Assembly (NCBI RefSeq): GCF_000178975.2 | Contig: NC_015064.1 | Coordinates: forward strand, 3,596,001-3,660,000 | Direction: 5' to 3' | DNA length: 64,000 nt | Origin: Granulicella tundricola MP5ACTX9 | Lineage (GTDB): Bacteria; Acidobacteriota; Terriglobia; Terriglobales; Acidobacteriaceae | Shown: one piece after another, positions 25,536-34,988 of the stretch | Layout: every line of letters starts with the position of its first letter | How positions within the stretch are numbered: position 1 is the first letter of the stretch | Program-made: the position numbers and the translations under genes | Notes under the pieces: model-generated | Databases searched by the model: none | Told to the model about the DNA's origin: nothing | The model's input: the letters and a program-made list of their open reading frames with translations, nothing else

Positions 25536-26447
25536 ATGACCAAGACCCCATTTGACTCCAAGTCGACCGCCGACGTGGTGCTTGCCAATCTGGATTTGTC
25601 TGATCGGACGATTCTCGTAACTGGCTGTAGCGGGGGTATCGGGCTCGAGACGATACGAGCGCTCAGCGCGCGGGGCGCTCGTATCATAGGAGTTGCTCGA
25701 TCGCTCGACAGCGCTCAAAGGGCCTGTGCCCGGCTCAAAAGTCCCGCTGCCGCTATTGCCTGCGATCAGTCGGATCTCCGATCCGTCGAACGTGCTGCAA
25801 ATACTATCGCTGAACGCTACGAAAAGGTTGATGCGATTGTGGCAAATGCAGGAATTACAGGGGCCTCGACCGTGCAAACGCGCGGATCGGTCGAGATGCA
25901 ATTTCTAGTTAATTACCTATCCCATTTCCACTTGATTAACCGCCTTGTCCCGAAGCTTCCTGACCATTCAGGCCGAGTTGTGGTCGTCAGCAGTAGCGCC
26001 AGCAAGAATCAAGCCCCCAAGGATGGAATTCTCTTCGACGACCTCGATGGTCACACGCACTATAGCGCTTCGAAGTTCTACGGCCAGTCCAAACTTGCAC
26101 TAGCGATTTTCGCCACCGAACTGGCTCGCAGGCTAGGCGATCGCGGCATCGCGGTGAACTCGCTCCATCCTGGGGCGGTCAAAGGCACGGATCTCAACCG
26201 AAACTTGACGTTCCCCCTGTCTCTGGTTCTTTCTGTCGCTCAACTGTTCTTCAAGTCGCCGGAGCAAGGTGCCGCAACACAATCCATGCTGGTTGCAAGC
26301 CCCGTCGTCGAACAGATTTCTGGCAAATACTGGGAAGATTGCCAGATCGCCGAGGGCAGCAAATATTTGTCTGATACAGCCATGGCAAGTCGTCTCTGGC
26401 AGGTGTCCAACGAGTTGGTGGCAAGAACTTTGAAAATGCAAGCGTGA
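25536..26447 (+). CDS. Short-chain dehydrogenase/reductase (retinol-dehydrogenase-like)
   Basis: This 303-aa NAD(P)-dependent SDR has the Rossmann motif TGCSGGIG near residue 31, NAG in VANAGITG, catalytic Ser in VVVSSSASK and the YxxxK pair in FYGQSKLALAIF. Its length, the DDLDG stretch before the Tyr and the extended C terminus fit the retinol-dehydrogenase/WW-oxidoreductase-like classical SDRs acting on lipophilic alcohols or ketones. A strong GCAGGAGG site lies 7 nt before the ATG. Confidence 0.88.
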   Translation: MTKTPFDSKSTADVVLANLDLSDRTILVTGCSGGIGLETIRALSARGARIIGVARSLDSAQRACARLKSPAAAIACDQSDLRSVERAANTIAERYEKVDAIVANAGITGASTVQTRGSVEMQFLVNYLSHFHLINRLVPKLPDHSGRVVVVSSSASKNQAPKDGILFDDLDGHTHYSASKFYGQSKLALAIFATELARRLGDRGIAVNSLHPGAVKGTDLNRNLTFPLSLVLSVAQLFFKSPEQGAATQSMLVASPVVEQISGKYWEDCQIAEGSKYLSDTAMASRLWQVSNELVARTLKMQA

Positions 26448-26517
26448 TGCTACTGAGTCTTTCAACGGGCGATAAACTGAGAATGCGACGCAAGTAACGC
26501 TGAACCAATACCTTGCT

Positions 26518-27147
26518 ATGGACGAGATGCCCCGAATTCGAATTCTCAGCGTAGAAGATCATCCGGTCTTCCGCGAGGGCCTTCGTGCGGTGCTCAGCCT
26601 TCAACCAGACATGGAGCTTGCCACAGTTGCTTCCAACGCGGTTGAGGCACTGGAGCAGTACAGACGCCATGCGCCGGACATAACGCTCTTGGATCTGCGA
26701 CTCCCTGGAACAGACGGATTCGCGACTTTGGCAGAAATACGGCAGCTGAATCCGGACGCACGCGTCATCATCCTGACGACCTCTGAGGACGATGCCGACG
26801 TGCGCCGCGCGATGCGCGGGGGCGCCTCTGCCTATGTCTTGAAAAGTCTCCCCATGCAAGAACTTGTCGTCACGATTCGTTCGGTTTACAGCGGAACGAA
26901 ACACGTGCCACATGAGTTCGCGGCCCGAATGGCCGAGCGCTTTGGTGATGAGAAGCTCACGGATCGTGAGCTTGATGTGCTCAAGCTCATACGCGATGGA
27001 CGGCGAAACAAGCAGATAGCCTCTGACCTAAAGATTGCCGAAGCGACGGTAAATTTTCACATCAAGAACATCTCGCAGAAATTGCAGGCGAATGATCGTA
27101 CACACGCGGTGATGATCGCGCTTCGGCGTGGCCTATTGGAGATCTGA
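26518..27147 (+). CDS. NarL/FixJ-family response regulator
   Basis: This 209-aa regulator has a receiver domain (acidic pocket VEDHPVFREG, phospho-Asp in LLDLRLPG, Thr in ILTTSEDD, Lys in YVLKS). A LuxR-type HTH (LTDRELDVLKLIRDGRRNKQIASDLKIAEATVNFHIKNI, split by the usual linker) completes it. The gene ends exactly where the kinase gene begins (TGAATG), so they form a cognate two-component pair. Targets are not evident. The neighbouring SDR gene or the AraC-led group are candidates by position. Confidence 0.93.
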   Translation: MDEMPRIRILSVEDHPVFREGLRAVLSLQPDMELATVASNAVEALEQYRRHAPDITLLDLRLPGTDGFATLAEIRQLNPDARVIILTTSEDDADVRRAMRGGASAYVLKSLPMQELVVTIRSVYSGTKHVPHEFAARMAERFGDEKLTDRELDVLKLIRDGRRNKQIASDLKIAEATVNFHIKNISQKLQANDRTHAVMIALRRGLLEI

Positions 27148-30100
27148 ATGCCGGTGAAGAAGAGTCTTCAGTTCATTGCGGTGGCCCTCCTGCTTGCGGG
27201 TGGTGTCACGAGCAGGGCCCTTGAGTCTGACGCACAGCTTTCGCAATTAGGGCACACAGCATGGCGTATCCGCGACGGCGCCTTCAATGGTGCCGTGAAT
27301 GATGTAACGCAAACAGCGGATGGCTTTCTCTGGATTGCGACCGATAATGGCCTTCTCAAATACGATGGCGTTCGTTTTGTCCATGTGGGGAGTGGAAGCA
27401 TTCTTGCGCTCCAAGCCGCTCAGGATGGAAGTCTTTGGTTCGGAACGGGGCAATCCCTGTTCCACATGCGTAGTGGTCAGGTTGAGAAGCTCCAAGGTCC
27501 CGATGTGCACGTCAATAACATCCGTCAGGATGTACACGGAACGATCTGGTTCACGCGCTCGCGGTCCAACTCGGGGCCGCTCTGCGAAGTTGTGGGAAGT
27601 AAGTTTCATTGCCTAACTGCTGCTGACGGCGTGACGCTGCCCTACGCAGAGGCTCTCGCAGCAGACGCGAGAGGGGATTTGTGGGTCGCAAGCGGGAGCC
27701 GTCTCCTCCGTGGTCACTCGGGAGTGTTTCAAGAGTACCCTCATCCAGAACTGAGCGCCGCGGAAACCTCCAATGGGATCGAGTCGCTCACGCCTCGCGC
27801 GGACGGTAGCATCCTCGTGGGCATCACAAGGGCGGGGTCGGGGCTCGGCTTGCAGAGCCTCAAGGACGGCATCTGGCATGATGCCTACAGCGAACCCGTA
27901 TCGAGCAGCGCTTGGAGCGTAACCTCCACACTGGTCGACCGCGATGGAACGGCTTGGGTCGGCACCTCCGATAAAGGACTCTTCCGGATAAGACAGGACG
28001 GGATCGACCACTTTGGAGAGAGCGACGGCCTGAGTGGTAACACCATCTCCAGCCTGTTCGAGGACAACGAAGGAGATGTCTGGGTCGGAACGAAGAAGGG
28101 TTTGGACCGATTTCGGAATCTCTTCGTGAAGACATTTTCGACAACGGAGGGTTTGGGTAGCGACTCTGTCCATTCGGTTGCAGCCGCGTCTCAAGGCGGT
28201 GTCTGGGTCGGAAATAAGGGCAGCTTGAGCACGTTGCGCAATGGCAAGGCCTTCAACTATTTTCCTAAGACGGGTCTACCCGGACAGCGTGTGACAGCAC
28301 TTCTTGAAGACCATGCGGCGCGTCTCTGGGTCGGAGTCGATGCCGACCTTTATGTCTTTGACAAGGGTCGGTTCACGCGCGTTCTTGACAGTGAAGGGCA
28401 TGCAACCGGCGCTGTGGTCTCGATCCAAGAAGATACAGAACATAATGTGTGGGTGCTGGCTAGCAGACGGCCATATGTGCTCCTTCGCCTCTCTCCCACG
28501 TCGCGGCAGCTCCAAGTTCAGCCTCTGAGATTTGACCCTTACGCCATCGTTGCTGATCCGGCCGGTGGACTCTTCATTGATGGTGGGAAGCATGGATCGC
28601 CTCTCATCCACTTTCAGCAAGGTTCCATCGAGACATGGACTCCCAAAACAAAGATTCAGAGAACTTCCTTCGCTTTCGCGAAAGATGGCTCTAAATGGGC
28701 CAGCACGTCCAGCGGCGTTGAACTCTTTAACCGCCAAGACTCTCGGTTTCTCGACAAATCGAACGGATTGCCTTGCAACCACGTCTTTTCGGTCGTCTTC
28801 GACAAGTCAGAAAATCTTTGGGTGTATTCCGAGTGCGGCCTGGTAACGATTGCGAACTCGGAACTCTCAAAATTCGAATCTGATTCGCGATACAGCGTAC
28901 GATCGCACCTCTTCGATATCTTCGACGGTGCCCTTCCCAATGGGGCGGATTTTGCTCCCCGCGTAACGCGATCGACTGACGGGTGGCTCTGGTTCGCGAA
29001 CGGGACAGATGTTCAGGAGATTGATCCCAGCCACGCACAGCTTGTGGCAGCAGCACCGAACGCAGAGATCGACGCTATTGTGGCTCGGCACGTTGAACAG
29101 GAAGCAGTTTCCGGGATGAAATTGCCGGCCCTCACGCGTGACGTCGACCTGAGATACACGGCCCCAGCTTTGGCGATACCGGAGCGAGTGAGGTTTCGTT
29201 GTCGACTCGACGGTCACGATAAGGAGTGGCAGGATTCGACGAAGTTACGAGATGCGTTCTATACGGATCTGCGTCCCGGAGACTACACCTTCCGCGTGGT
29301 GAGCGGAGATGCAGACGGGAACTGGAGCCGTAAGGAGGCCCAGTTTTCTTTCACCATCCTTCCCGCTTGGTATCAGACCAAAACGTTCCTTGCGGTTTGT
29401 GCTGCATTGGGTTCGCTGGTCATCCTCCTCGCGTATCGACTCAGAAGTCGTCAGATCCGCCGGGAAGCGCAGGCACGCTATGATGAGCGACTGGCTGAAC
29501 GGACGAGAATTGCCCGCGATATCCATGACACGCTCCTGCAAACGATTCAAGGGAGCAAGATGCTTGCGGATGCGGCACTGGTGCAGATGTCCGAGCACGA
29601 TCAAGCACAGCCCCGCGTGCAGATGTTATCGACTTGGCTCGGAAATGCTATGGAGGAAGGTAGGACTGCACTCCGGTCTCTCCGGACGCCCGTTATCGAA
29701 CAGCAATCGCTTGAGACTCTCATTCAAGATGCGCTGGACGATTGTGCGTTGTCGAGCAAGATCGTTACCGCTCTGAACGTAGATGGTGAACCTGCCGCGA
29801 TGTCCGTGTGCGTGCGTGAGGAGGTCTATCGCATCGCGTACGAAGCGATTACGAACGCTTGTTTACACTCCAAAGGCAAACGTCTCGATGTCGTCATGAC
29901 ATACGGAGAAGCATTCGAACTCCGAGTAAAAGATGATGGCGCTGGTATAGCGTCCGAGTTCGTCAAAGAGGGGCGTCTCGGACATTTTGGCTTAGCAGGG
30001 ATGCGAGAACGAGCACGCTTCCTAAGTGCTGATCTGACATTCAAGGCTTCACCCGGAGATGGCACAGAGGTGCTGCTCCGCGTGCCCCGTTCTTCTCTTC

Positions 30101-30159
30101 TAGAGAGCGCACGACCTTCGATCTGGGTTCGTTTCGTTCGCCTGATCCGCGGAGAGTGA
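27148..30159 (+). CDS. Hybrid-propeller sensor histidine kinase (Reg_prop/Y_Y_Y/HisKA_3)
   Basis: This 1003-aa kinase has a signal peptide (residues 1-23) and a long periplasmic sensor of about 14 two-component-regulator propeller repeats (GFLWIATDNGLLKYDG, TAWVGTSDKGLFRI, DVWVGTKKGLDRF). A Y_Y_Y domain lies near 660-735 and one membrane helix near 748-766. A HisKA_3 domain has phospho-His 793 in ARDIHDTLLQ, and a HATPase domain ends near 985 (DDGAGIASEF, GHFGLAGMRERA). Such sensors often detect polysaccharide or aromatic-type ligands in soil bacteria. It lies directly behind its response regulator gene. Confidence 0.93.
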   Translation: MPVKKSLQFIAVALLLAGGVTSRALESDAQLSQLGHTAWRIRDGAFNGAVNDVTQTADGFLWIATDNGLLKYDGVRFVHVGSGSILALQAAQDGSLWFGTGQSLFHMRSGQVEKLQGPDVHVNNIRQDVHGTIWFTRSRSNSGPLCEVVGSKFHCLTAADGVTLPYAEALAADARGDLWVASGSRLLRGHSGVFQEYPHPELSAAETSNGIESLTPRADGSILVGITRAGSGLGLQSLKDGIWHDAYSEPVSSSAWSVTSTLVDRDGTAWVGTSDKGLFRIRQDGIDHFGESDGLSGNTISSLFEDNEGDVWVGTKKGLDRFRNLFVKTFSTTEGLGSDSVHSVAAASQGGVWVGNKGSLSTLRNGKAFNYFPKTGLPGQRVTALLEDHAARLWVGVDADLYVFDKGRFTRVLDSEGHATGAVVSIQEDTEHNVWVLASRRPYVLLRLSPTSRQLQVQPLRFDPYAIVADPAGGLFIDGGKHGSPLIHFQQGSIETWTPKTKIQRTSFAFAKDGSKWASTSSGVELFNRQDSRFLDKSNGLPCNHVFSVVFDKSENLWVYSECGLVTIANSELSKFESDSRYSVRSHLFDIFDGALPNGADFAPRVTRSTDGWLWFANGTDVQEIDPSHAQLVAAAPNAEIDAIVARHVEQEAVSGMKLPALTRDVDLRYTAPALAIPERVRFRCRLDGHDKEWQDSTKLRDAFYTDLRPGDYTFRVVSGDADGNWSRKEAQFSFTILPAWYQTKTFLAVCAALGSLVILLAYRLRSRQIRREAQARYDERLAERTRIARDIHDTLLQTIQGSKMLADAALVQMSEHDQAQPRVQMLSTWLGNAMEEGRTALRSLRTPVIEQQSLETLIQDALDDCALSSKIVTALNVDGEPAAMSVCVREEVYRIAYEAITNACLHSKGKRLDVVMTYGEAFELRVKDDGAGIASEFVKEGRLGHFGLAGMRERARFLSADLTFKASPGDGTEVLLRVPRSSLLESARPSIWVRFVRLIRGE

Positions 30160-30175
30160 GATTGACCTGGTCAAA

Positions 30176-30193
30176 CCTATAGAAATCTATAGG
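30176..30193. promoter_or_regulatory. 18-bp perfect palindrome upstream of the AraC-type gene
   Basis: CCTATAGA-AA-TCTATAGG lies 17 bp after the kinase gene and 106 bp before the AraC-family start. It may be an operator for a dimeric regulator or a short transcript-end stem. The AT-rich arms and lack of a U-tract favour a protein-binding site. Confidence 0.45.
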
Positions 30194-30298
30194 CAATTCC
30201 TCAAGTTTGTGTGGTTTTAGACAAACCGCATGAAGCCTACCTTCACATAAGAGCCGTTGATTCCCACGGGGAACGGTGAGCTCAGAAGTGAGGTAGGC

Positions 30299-31048
30299 AT
30301 GGCCGAATGCAGACATCACCAGGTCGCCAATTCCATTGTGCCGGCCCAGAAGAGCAAGCTCTTCCTGATACACGACGCCTCGCGCAGACCGTCGCGGCTT
30401 GCAATGGTGCATCGCGCCGGCGCGAACGCTCTGCTTCCAGGACCGGCTTGGGTCGAGCAGGATGGAAAACGTGTACGCATTCGCCTTCTCGACCCCCGCG
30501 CCGAATCATTCATTACCGACGAAACCAGTGAAGAAGCAACGGTCGCTACAGCTTGCGTTCCTCCCGCTCAGCTAGCAGAAGACGGCCTCTCTCCATCGCA
30601 ATTCCGCCGTGTACTCGCCTTCATCGGCGATCGCTTGAGCCGTAACCTCACACTCTCCGAATTAGCCCGCGAGGCAGGCTTGAGTGCCGCGTACTTCTCG
30701 CAGCGATTCAAATGTTCCACTGGTACGTCACCTCACCAGTACTTGTTGCGGCTCCGAATCTGTAAGGCGAAGACTCTCCTCGAAGAATCAGAGTCTCCCA
30801 TTATCGATATCGCTGCCGAATGCGGATTTCAAACTCAACAACACTTCGCCAGGATCTTCAGGCGGCTCACGCGCACCACCCCTACCGAATACCGGCGTCA
30901 GCGCCAGCAGTCTCACTACGCTTCGGTGGCTCCTACCCTGCTTGATCGCCGCCACATCCTTTCTCAGGACCATCAACCGCCCGCTGGACGCGGAACGCTG
31001 AAAAGCGGAAGTTTGGACACGCTACCGGGAAGCGCCGTTCATCCATAG
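30299..31048 (+). CDS. AraC-family transcriptional regulator
   Basis: This 249-aa protein has an uncharacterised N-terminal half and a C-terminal AraC HTH pair. The first helix-turn-helix is LTLSELAREAGLSAAYFSQR. The second is SPIIDIAAECGFQTQQHFAR followed by FRRLTRTTPTEYRRQ. ATG 30299 was chosen because GTGAGGTAGG lies directly upstream; the earlier ATG lacks this. The C-terminal 40 residues after the HTH are unusual, proline-rich and probably disordered. It leads a run of six co-oriented redox genes and is their likely regulator. Confidence 0.88.
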   Translation: MAECRHHQVANSIVPAQKSKLFLIHDASRRPSRLAMVHRAGANALLPGPAWVEQDGKRVRIRLLDPRAESFITDETSEEATVATACVPPAQLAEDGLSPSQFRRVLAFIGDRLSRNLTLSELAREAGLSAAYFSQRFKCSTGTSPHQYLLRLRICKAKTLLEESESPIIDIAAECGFQTQQHFARIFRRLTRTTPTEYRRQRQQSHYASVAPTLLDRRHILSQDHQPPAGRGTLKSGSLDTLPGSAVHP

Positions 31049-31082
31049 AGAGCACAGTTAGGATTTCGGACGATCGAAAGGA

Positions 31083-31838
31083 ATGAACATGGGACGACTC
31101 AGTGGTAAAACGGCTTTGATTACAGGCGGCAATAGCGGAATCGGACTCGCAACGGCCAAGCTGATGGCGCAGGAGGGTGCGAAGGTCTTCATTACGGGAC
31201 GTCGGCAGGAAGCTCTCACCAGTGCTCTCAATGAGATCGGCCCACTTGGTGTTGGCATCCAAGGGGACGTATCTAAGATTGCCGACCTCACCCGCCTCGC
31301 TGCTGAACTGACGGCGCAGAAGGTCAAGCTGGACATTCTCTTTGCGAATGCGGGTGCAGGAACAGTGCTTCCCATTGCAGATGTAACAGAAGAGCACTAC
31401 TACCAGATCTTCGACACGAACGTGAAGGGAGTTGTCTTCACAGTTCAAAAGCTGTTGCCGATCATGAACGACGGCGGTTCGATCATCCTGAACTCATCCA
31501 TTACCGAGAGCAAAGGCATGGAAGCCTTCAGCATGTACTCCGCATCGAAGGCCGCTGTGCGGAATTTCGCTCGTGGATGGGCTAACGATCTCAAGTCCCG
31601 AAAGATAAGGGTCAACGCGATCAGCCCGGGTGTCGTGATCACCCCTGGCTATAACGGACTGGGCATGAACGACGATCAGATCAAAGAATATGCCGCGCAA
31701 TCCTCAGCAAAGACACCGGCGGGACGTACAGGACAGCCCGAGGAAATCGCCAAGGCCGTACTGTTTCTGGGTTCCGACGAGAGCAGCTTCGTGAACGCCG
31801 AAAACCTGATAGTCGATGGTGGCTTTTCGCTGGTCTAG
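31083..31838 (+). CDS. Short-chain dehydrogenase/reductase
   Basis: This 251-aa classical SDR has TGGNSGIGLATAK (cofactor), LFANAGAG, catalytic Ser in LNSSITESKG, YSASKAAVRNF (Tyr and Lys) and the C-terminal IVDGGFSL typical of FabG-like enzymes. The first start MNMGRL could also be the second ATG. AAAGGA precedes it. It lies 34 bp behind the AraC-family gene. The substrate is unknown, and an oxidoreductase acting on a small ketone or quinone fits the neighbours. Confidence 0.88.
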   Translation: MNMGRLSGKTALITGGNSGIGLATAKLMAQEGAKVFITGRRQEALTSALNEIGPLGVGIQGDVSKIADLTRLAAELTAQKVKLDILFANAGAGTVLPIADVTEEHYYQIFDTNVKGVVFTVQKLLPIMNDGGSIILNSSITESKGMEAFSMYSASKAAVRNFARGWANDLKSRKIRVNAISPGVVITPGYNGLGMNDDQIKEYAAQSSAKTPAGRTGQPEEIAKAVLFLGSDESSFVNAENLIVDGGFSLV

Positions 31839-31939
31839 CGAAGCATTCCGAATGGTGCCTCGTTGCTAGCATCATGATCAACAAAGTGGTCTCAGTGAGA
31901 TGGAGCCACACTAGACCGGTCATCTGATAGGAGCATGTA

Positions 31940-32317
31940 ATGCGGATTCTGCAGCAAGCGATACGTATCTACACCGAGCGAAACCAGTGGGAGACAGCGA
32001 TTCAGTTTTATCAAGTCCTTCTAGGTGTTCAATGCGAGCGACGAGTGCACATCGCCGAGACGAACGTAGAGGCGGCAAAGGTCGGGGGCGTTCTTATCCT
32101 TGCTGCCGATCAAAAGATGCTCGACGAGCTCCGCCTTGTGAACGCTGTCTACTACGTCGATTCGCTCGATGAAAGCTTTAGCTGGCTCAAAACGAACGGG
32201 GCGAAGATTCTTCACGAACCGCAGACCGTAACGGGCGGGAGAAACTTTACGGCCCGTCATCCCGATGGGCTGGTTGTCGAATATTTCGAGCCAGCCAAGA
32301 AGAAGGAGAACGCCTGA
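31940..32317 (+). CDS. VOC-family (glyoxalase/bleomycin-resistance-like) protein
   Basis: This 125-aa single VOC module repeats the beta-alpha-beta-beta-beta pattern: IYTERNQWETAIQFYQVLLG opens it and NFTARHPDGLVVEYFEP closes it, the last Glu being the usual metal ligand. VOC proteins include glyoxalases, ring-cleavage dioxygenases and antibiotic-binding proteins. The gene shares TGATG with the next gene, so the two are co-translated. Ligand unknown. Confidence 0.8.
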   Translation: MRILQQAIRIYTERNQWETAIQFYQVLLGVQCERRVHIAETNVEAAKVGGVLILAADQKMLDELRLVNAVYYVDSLDESFSWLKTNGAKILHEPQTVTGGRNFTARHPDGLVVEYFEPAKKKENA

Positions 32318-33390
32318 TGAAGTCGTGGAAGATTGACCGCCTTGGCGACAAACTCAGTTTCGTTGATGTTCCTATTCCGGAGGTTCGCCCCGGAAGCGTG
32401 CTGGTTCGTGTCCAGTCGCAAGCTCTGATGTCCTATCTGAAGCCTTACGTGGAGGGCAAGCTGCCGGCCTATCGTGCCCCAGAAGATTTCACCCCGGGTG
32501 GCAATGCTATCGGAACGGTTGAGGCTGTCGGTGCTGATGTGTGGCACCTCAAGAAGGGCCAGCGAGTCGTGACGTCGAGTCACCTTGTCGCACGAGAGAA
32601 CGTACCCGAGCCCGGACAGGTTCTCATCGGAGTAACTTCCCCGGGAGGCATTGGAGATGCACTCCAGAGTTCTTGGAAGGACGGGACACTGGCTGAGTAC
32701 GTTCTTCTACCCGCTCAGGTTGTTACTCCGATCAACGGTCTTGACCATTATGACTTCCCTCAACTCACCGCCATTACCCGCTGCATCGTTCCGTTTGGAG
32801 GCTTGACGCGGGGAAGACTCCAAGCGGGTGAGACGGTGGTGGTGAACGGCGCCAGTGGTGCTTACGGAAGCGCCGCAACTCTCGTCGCCCTTGCAATGGG
32901 CGCGAGTCGCGTGGTCGCGGCCGGCCGCAGCAAGGAAACGCTCGATAAGCTAGCCAAAGCTGGCGGCGAACGAGTGATTCCCGTTGTCCTCACTGGCGAT
33001 GTGACGAAGGACACTGAGGCTTTGCGAAGCGCCGCCAACGGAGGCGCCCATTTAGCCTTCGATCAAGTTGGAAACGCCAAGGATCCTAATTCCACGCTGG
33101 CGGCACTTGGTTCGCTCTATCGCTGGGGGCGCATCGTGCTCATGGGGAGCAGCGCCGTTCCGATTCCCATCAATTACCTCCAGATGATGTTCAACAACTG
33201 GGAGATCATCGGAAACTTCATGCACCCTCAAGGGGCGTACTTGCCCCTTCTGTCGTTGGTCCGATCCGGCCAACTGGACCTGAACCCAATCCAACCAAGA
33301 GTCTTTTCGTTGCCCGACCTGGAACCCGCAATGGAGTACGCAGGCAAAGCAGGCAGCTTGGAATTGACCGTCGTGACCTCCAGCAAGTAG
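32317..33390 (+). CDS. MDR-family NADPH oxidoreductase (quinone-reductase-like)
   Basis: This 357-aa medium-chain reductase has a GroES-like N-terminal domain (PGGNAIGTVEAVGADV) and a nucleotide domain with VVVNGASGAYGSAATLVAL and VVAAGRSKETLDKL. The catalytic-zinc GHE motif and the four-Cys structural-zinc loop are absent, so a zinc-free quinone or enoyl reductase is more likely than an alcohol dehydrogenase. ATG overlaps the VOC stop (TGATG). It belongs to the AraC-led redox group. Confidence 0.85.
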   Translation: MKSWKIDRLGDKLSFVDVPIPEVRPGSVLVRVQSQALMSYLKPYVEGKLPAYRAPEDFTPGGNAIGTVEAVGADVWHLKKGQRVVTSSHLVARENVPEPGQVLIGVTSPGGIGDALQSSWKDGTLAEYVLLPAQVVTPINGLDHYDFPQLTAITRCIVPFGGLTRGRLQAGETVVVNGASGAYGSAATLVALAMGASRVVAAGRSKETLDKLAKAGGERVIPVVLTGDVTKDTEALRSAANGGAHLAFDQVGNAKDPNSTLAALGSLYRWGRIVLMGSSAVPIPINYLQMMFNNWEIIGNFMHPQGAYLPLLSLVRSGQLDLNPIQPRVFSLPDLEPAMEYAGKAGSLELTVVTSSK

Positions 33391-33470
33391 GCGCAACAAC
33401 GCAAGCCTACTTGTCTGTCGGGCCTAGGAATTGTCGGCCCAATCTCAGCAACAGGATGTCAGGAGTGAAG

Positions 33471-34067
33471 ATGACCGCCGAAAACGGACGCAGCACAGAG
33501 TACCCAATCGATCCAATGTTCTTGGACCGCTGGTCACCACGCTCCTTCACCGGGGAAGCAATCGCCGAGGCTGAACTGCTCACCATGCTGGATGCCGCGC
33601 GTTGGGCGGCGTCTTGCTACAACATCCAACCCTGGCGATTCATCTACGCTCTTCGGGACACCCCGGCCTGGGCCAAACATCTCGATCTACTCGTCACTTT
33701 CAATCAACTCTGGGCGAAAGATGCTTCGGCGCTTGTCTTCTTTGTATCCAACTCGATCATGAGAATGCCGGGGGCGGAAACCGATAGCCCCTCCGTCACT
33801 CATTCATTCGACGCCGGTACAGCTTCGGGCTACATGGCATTGCAAGCACGCAAACTTGGTTGGTTCGCGCATGGAATGGGAGGCATCGACCGGGAGCGGG
33901 CGATGACGGAACTCAACGTTCCACAAGGTTTCAAAGTTGAGGCGGCTTATGCAATCGGCCGGCTGAGTGACCCAGAGAAACTTCCCGAGGGCCTAAGAAA
34001 GCTGGAACACCCGAATGATCGCCTGCCTCTCGAGCAGATAGCGTTCGAAGGTGAATTCAAGCGATAA
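33471..34067 (+). CDS. Nitroreductase family protein
   Basis: This 198-aa FMN-binding protein has the nitroreductase pattern: RWSPRSFTGEAIAEAELL at the N terminus (FMN phosphate Arg/Ser), ARWAASCYNIQPWRFIYA, TASGYMALQARKLGWFAHG, and a late GRLSDPEKLPE. It probably reduces nitroaromatics, quinones or similar electrophiles with NAD(P)H. ATG 33471 is used because AGGAG lies 5 nt upstream; a longer frame from 33411 lacks this. It is part of the AraC-led run. Confidence 0.87.
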   Translation: MTAENGRSTEYPIDPMFLDRWSPRSFTGEAIAEAELLTMLDAARWAASCYNIQPWRFIYALRDTPAWAKHLDLLVTFNQLWAKDASALVFFVSNSIMRMPGAETDSPSVTHSFDAGTASGYMALQARKLGWFAHGMGGIDRERAMTELNVPQGFKVEAAYAIGRLSDPEKLPEGLRKLEHPNDRLPLEQIAFEGEFKR

Positions 34068-34116
34068 CGATGTCGCTGGCAAGTGCAAGCGCGACGGATA
34101 GAGGCGTACGAACGAT

Positions 34117-34956
34117 ATGTCACAGGTATGGCTTATTACAGGAAGTTCCCGCGGTCTCGGACGAGAATTTGCAATCGCTGCTCTTGAAGCAGGTCACAAG
34201 GTGGCGGCTACTGCGCGAAAGGTGAGTGATCTCGAAGACCTGCAGAAAACTTACGGTGAAAATGTGCTGCCCATTGCCTTGGACGTGACCAACGAAGCAC
34301 AAGCATACGAAGCGGTACAGAGCACGATTGCCAAATTCGGTCGCCTCGATGTTCTGGTGAACAATGCGGGCTACGGCAATGTCGCGCCTGTTGAAGACAC
34401 GAGCTTGGCCGAGTTTCGAGAGCAGATTGAGACGAATCTGTTTGGGACGATCATTTTGTCAAAGGCTGCACTCCCGCACTTCCGCGAACAGAAGAGCGGG
34501 CATTTTATCCAAGTGACCTCGATCGCTGGACGCATGGGACCAATCGGTCGTGCTCCCTACGCTGCTGCGAAGTGGGGCGTGGAGGGGTTCTCTGAGACCC
34601 TGGCAAAGGAAGTTGCGCCGTTTGGCGTAAAGGTCACGCTTGTCGAGCCAGGCGGATTCCGGACGGATTTTGCTGGCGCCTCCACAAGTCTTCAAGAAGG
34701 GCGACCTGAGTACGACGAAACGGTCGGCAAGACGGCCCGCTTCCAACGCGATTTCAATGGCAAACAACCCGGAGATCCCAAGCGCGCCGCCGCTGCTCTC
34801 TTGAAGATCGCGTCAGAACAGAATCCTCCCTTCCGCCTCATAGTTGGAAGCGACGCCTACAATGCCATCGAAAAGAACGATCTGGCGAAGATGGAAGCGG
34901 CGAAAGAGTGGAAGGAACTGAGCATCTTCACAGACTTCCCGAAGGAAAGCGCCTAG
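34117..34956 (+). CDS. Short-chain dehydrogenase/reductase
   Basis: This 279-aa SDR has TGSSRGLGREFAIAAL, VNNAGYGNV, catalytic Ser in QVTSIAGRMG and YAAAKWGVEGF. The post-catalytic VEPGGFRTDF and the C-terminal GSDAYNAI are typical of the group often annotated as oxidoreductases acting on ketones near redox regulons. It lies 49 bp after the nitroreductase gene and just before the broken SnoaL-like gene. Confidence 0.88.
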   Translation: MSQVWLITGSSRGLGREFAIAALEAGHKVAATARKVSDLEDLQKTYGENVLPIALDVTNEAQAYEAVQSTIAKFGRLDVLVNNAGYGNVAPVEDTSLAEFREQIETNLFGTIILSKAALPHFREQKSGHFIQVTSIAGRMGPIGRAPYAAAKWGVEGFSETLAKEVAPFGVKVTLVEPGGFRTDFAGASTSLQEGRPEYDETVGKTARFQRDFNGKQPGDPKRAAAALLKIASEQNPPFRLIVGSDAYNAIEKNDLAKMEAAKEWKELSIFTDFPKESA

Positions 34957-34988
34957 AACGTACCTGCTCGAGAGGAGCCTTTGACCAC

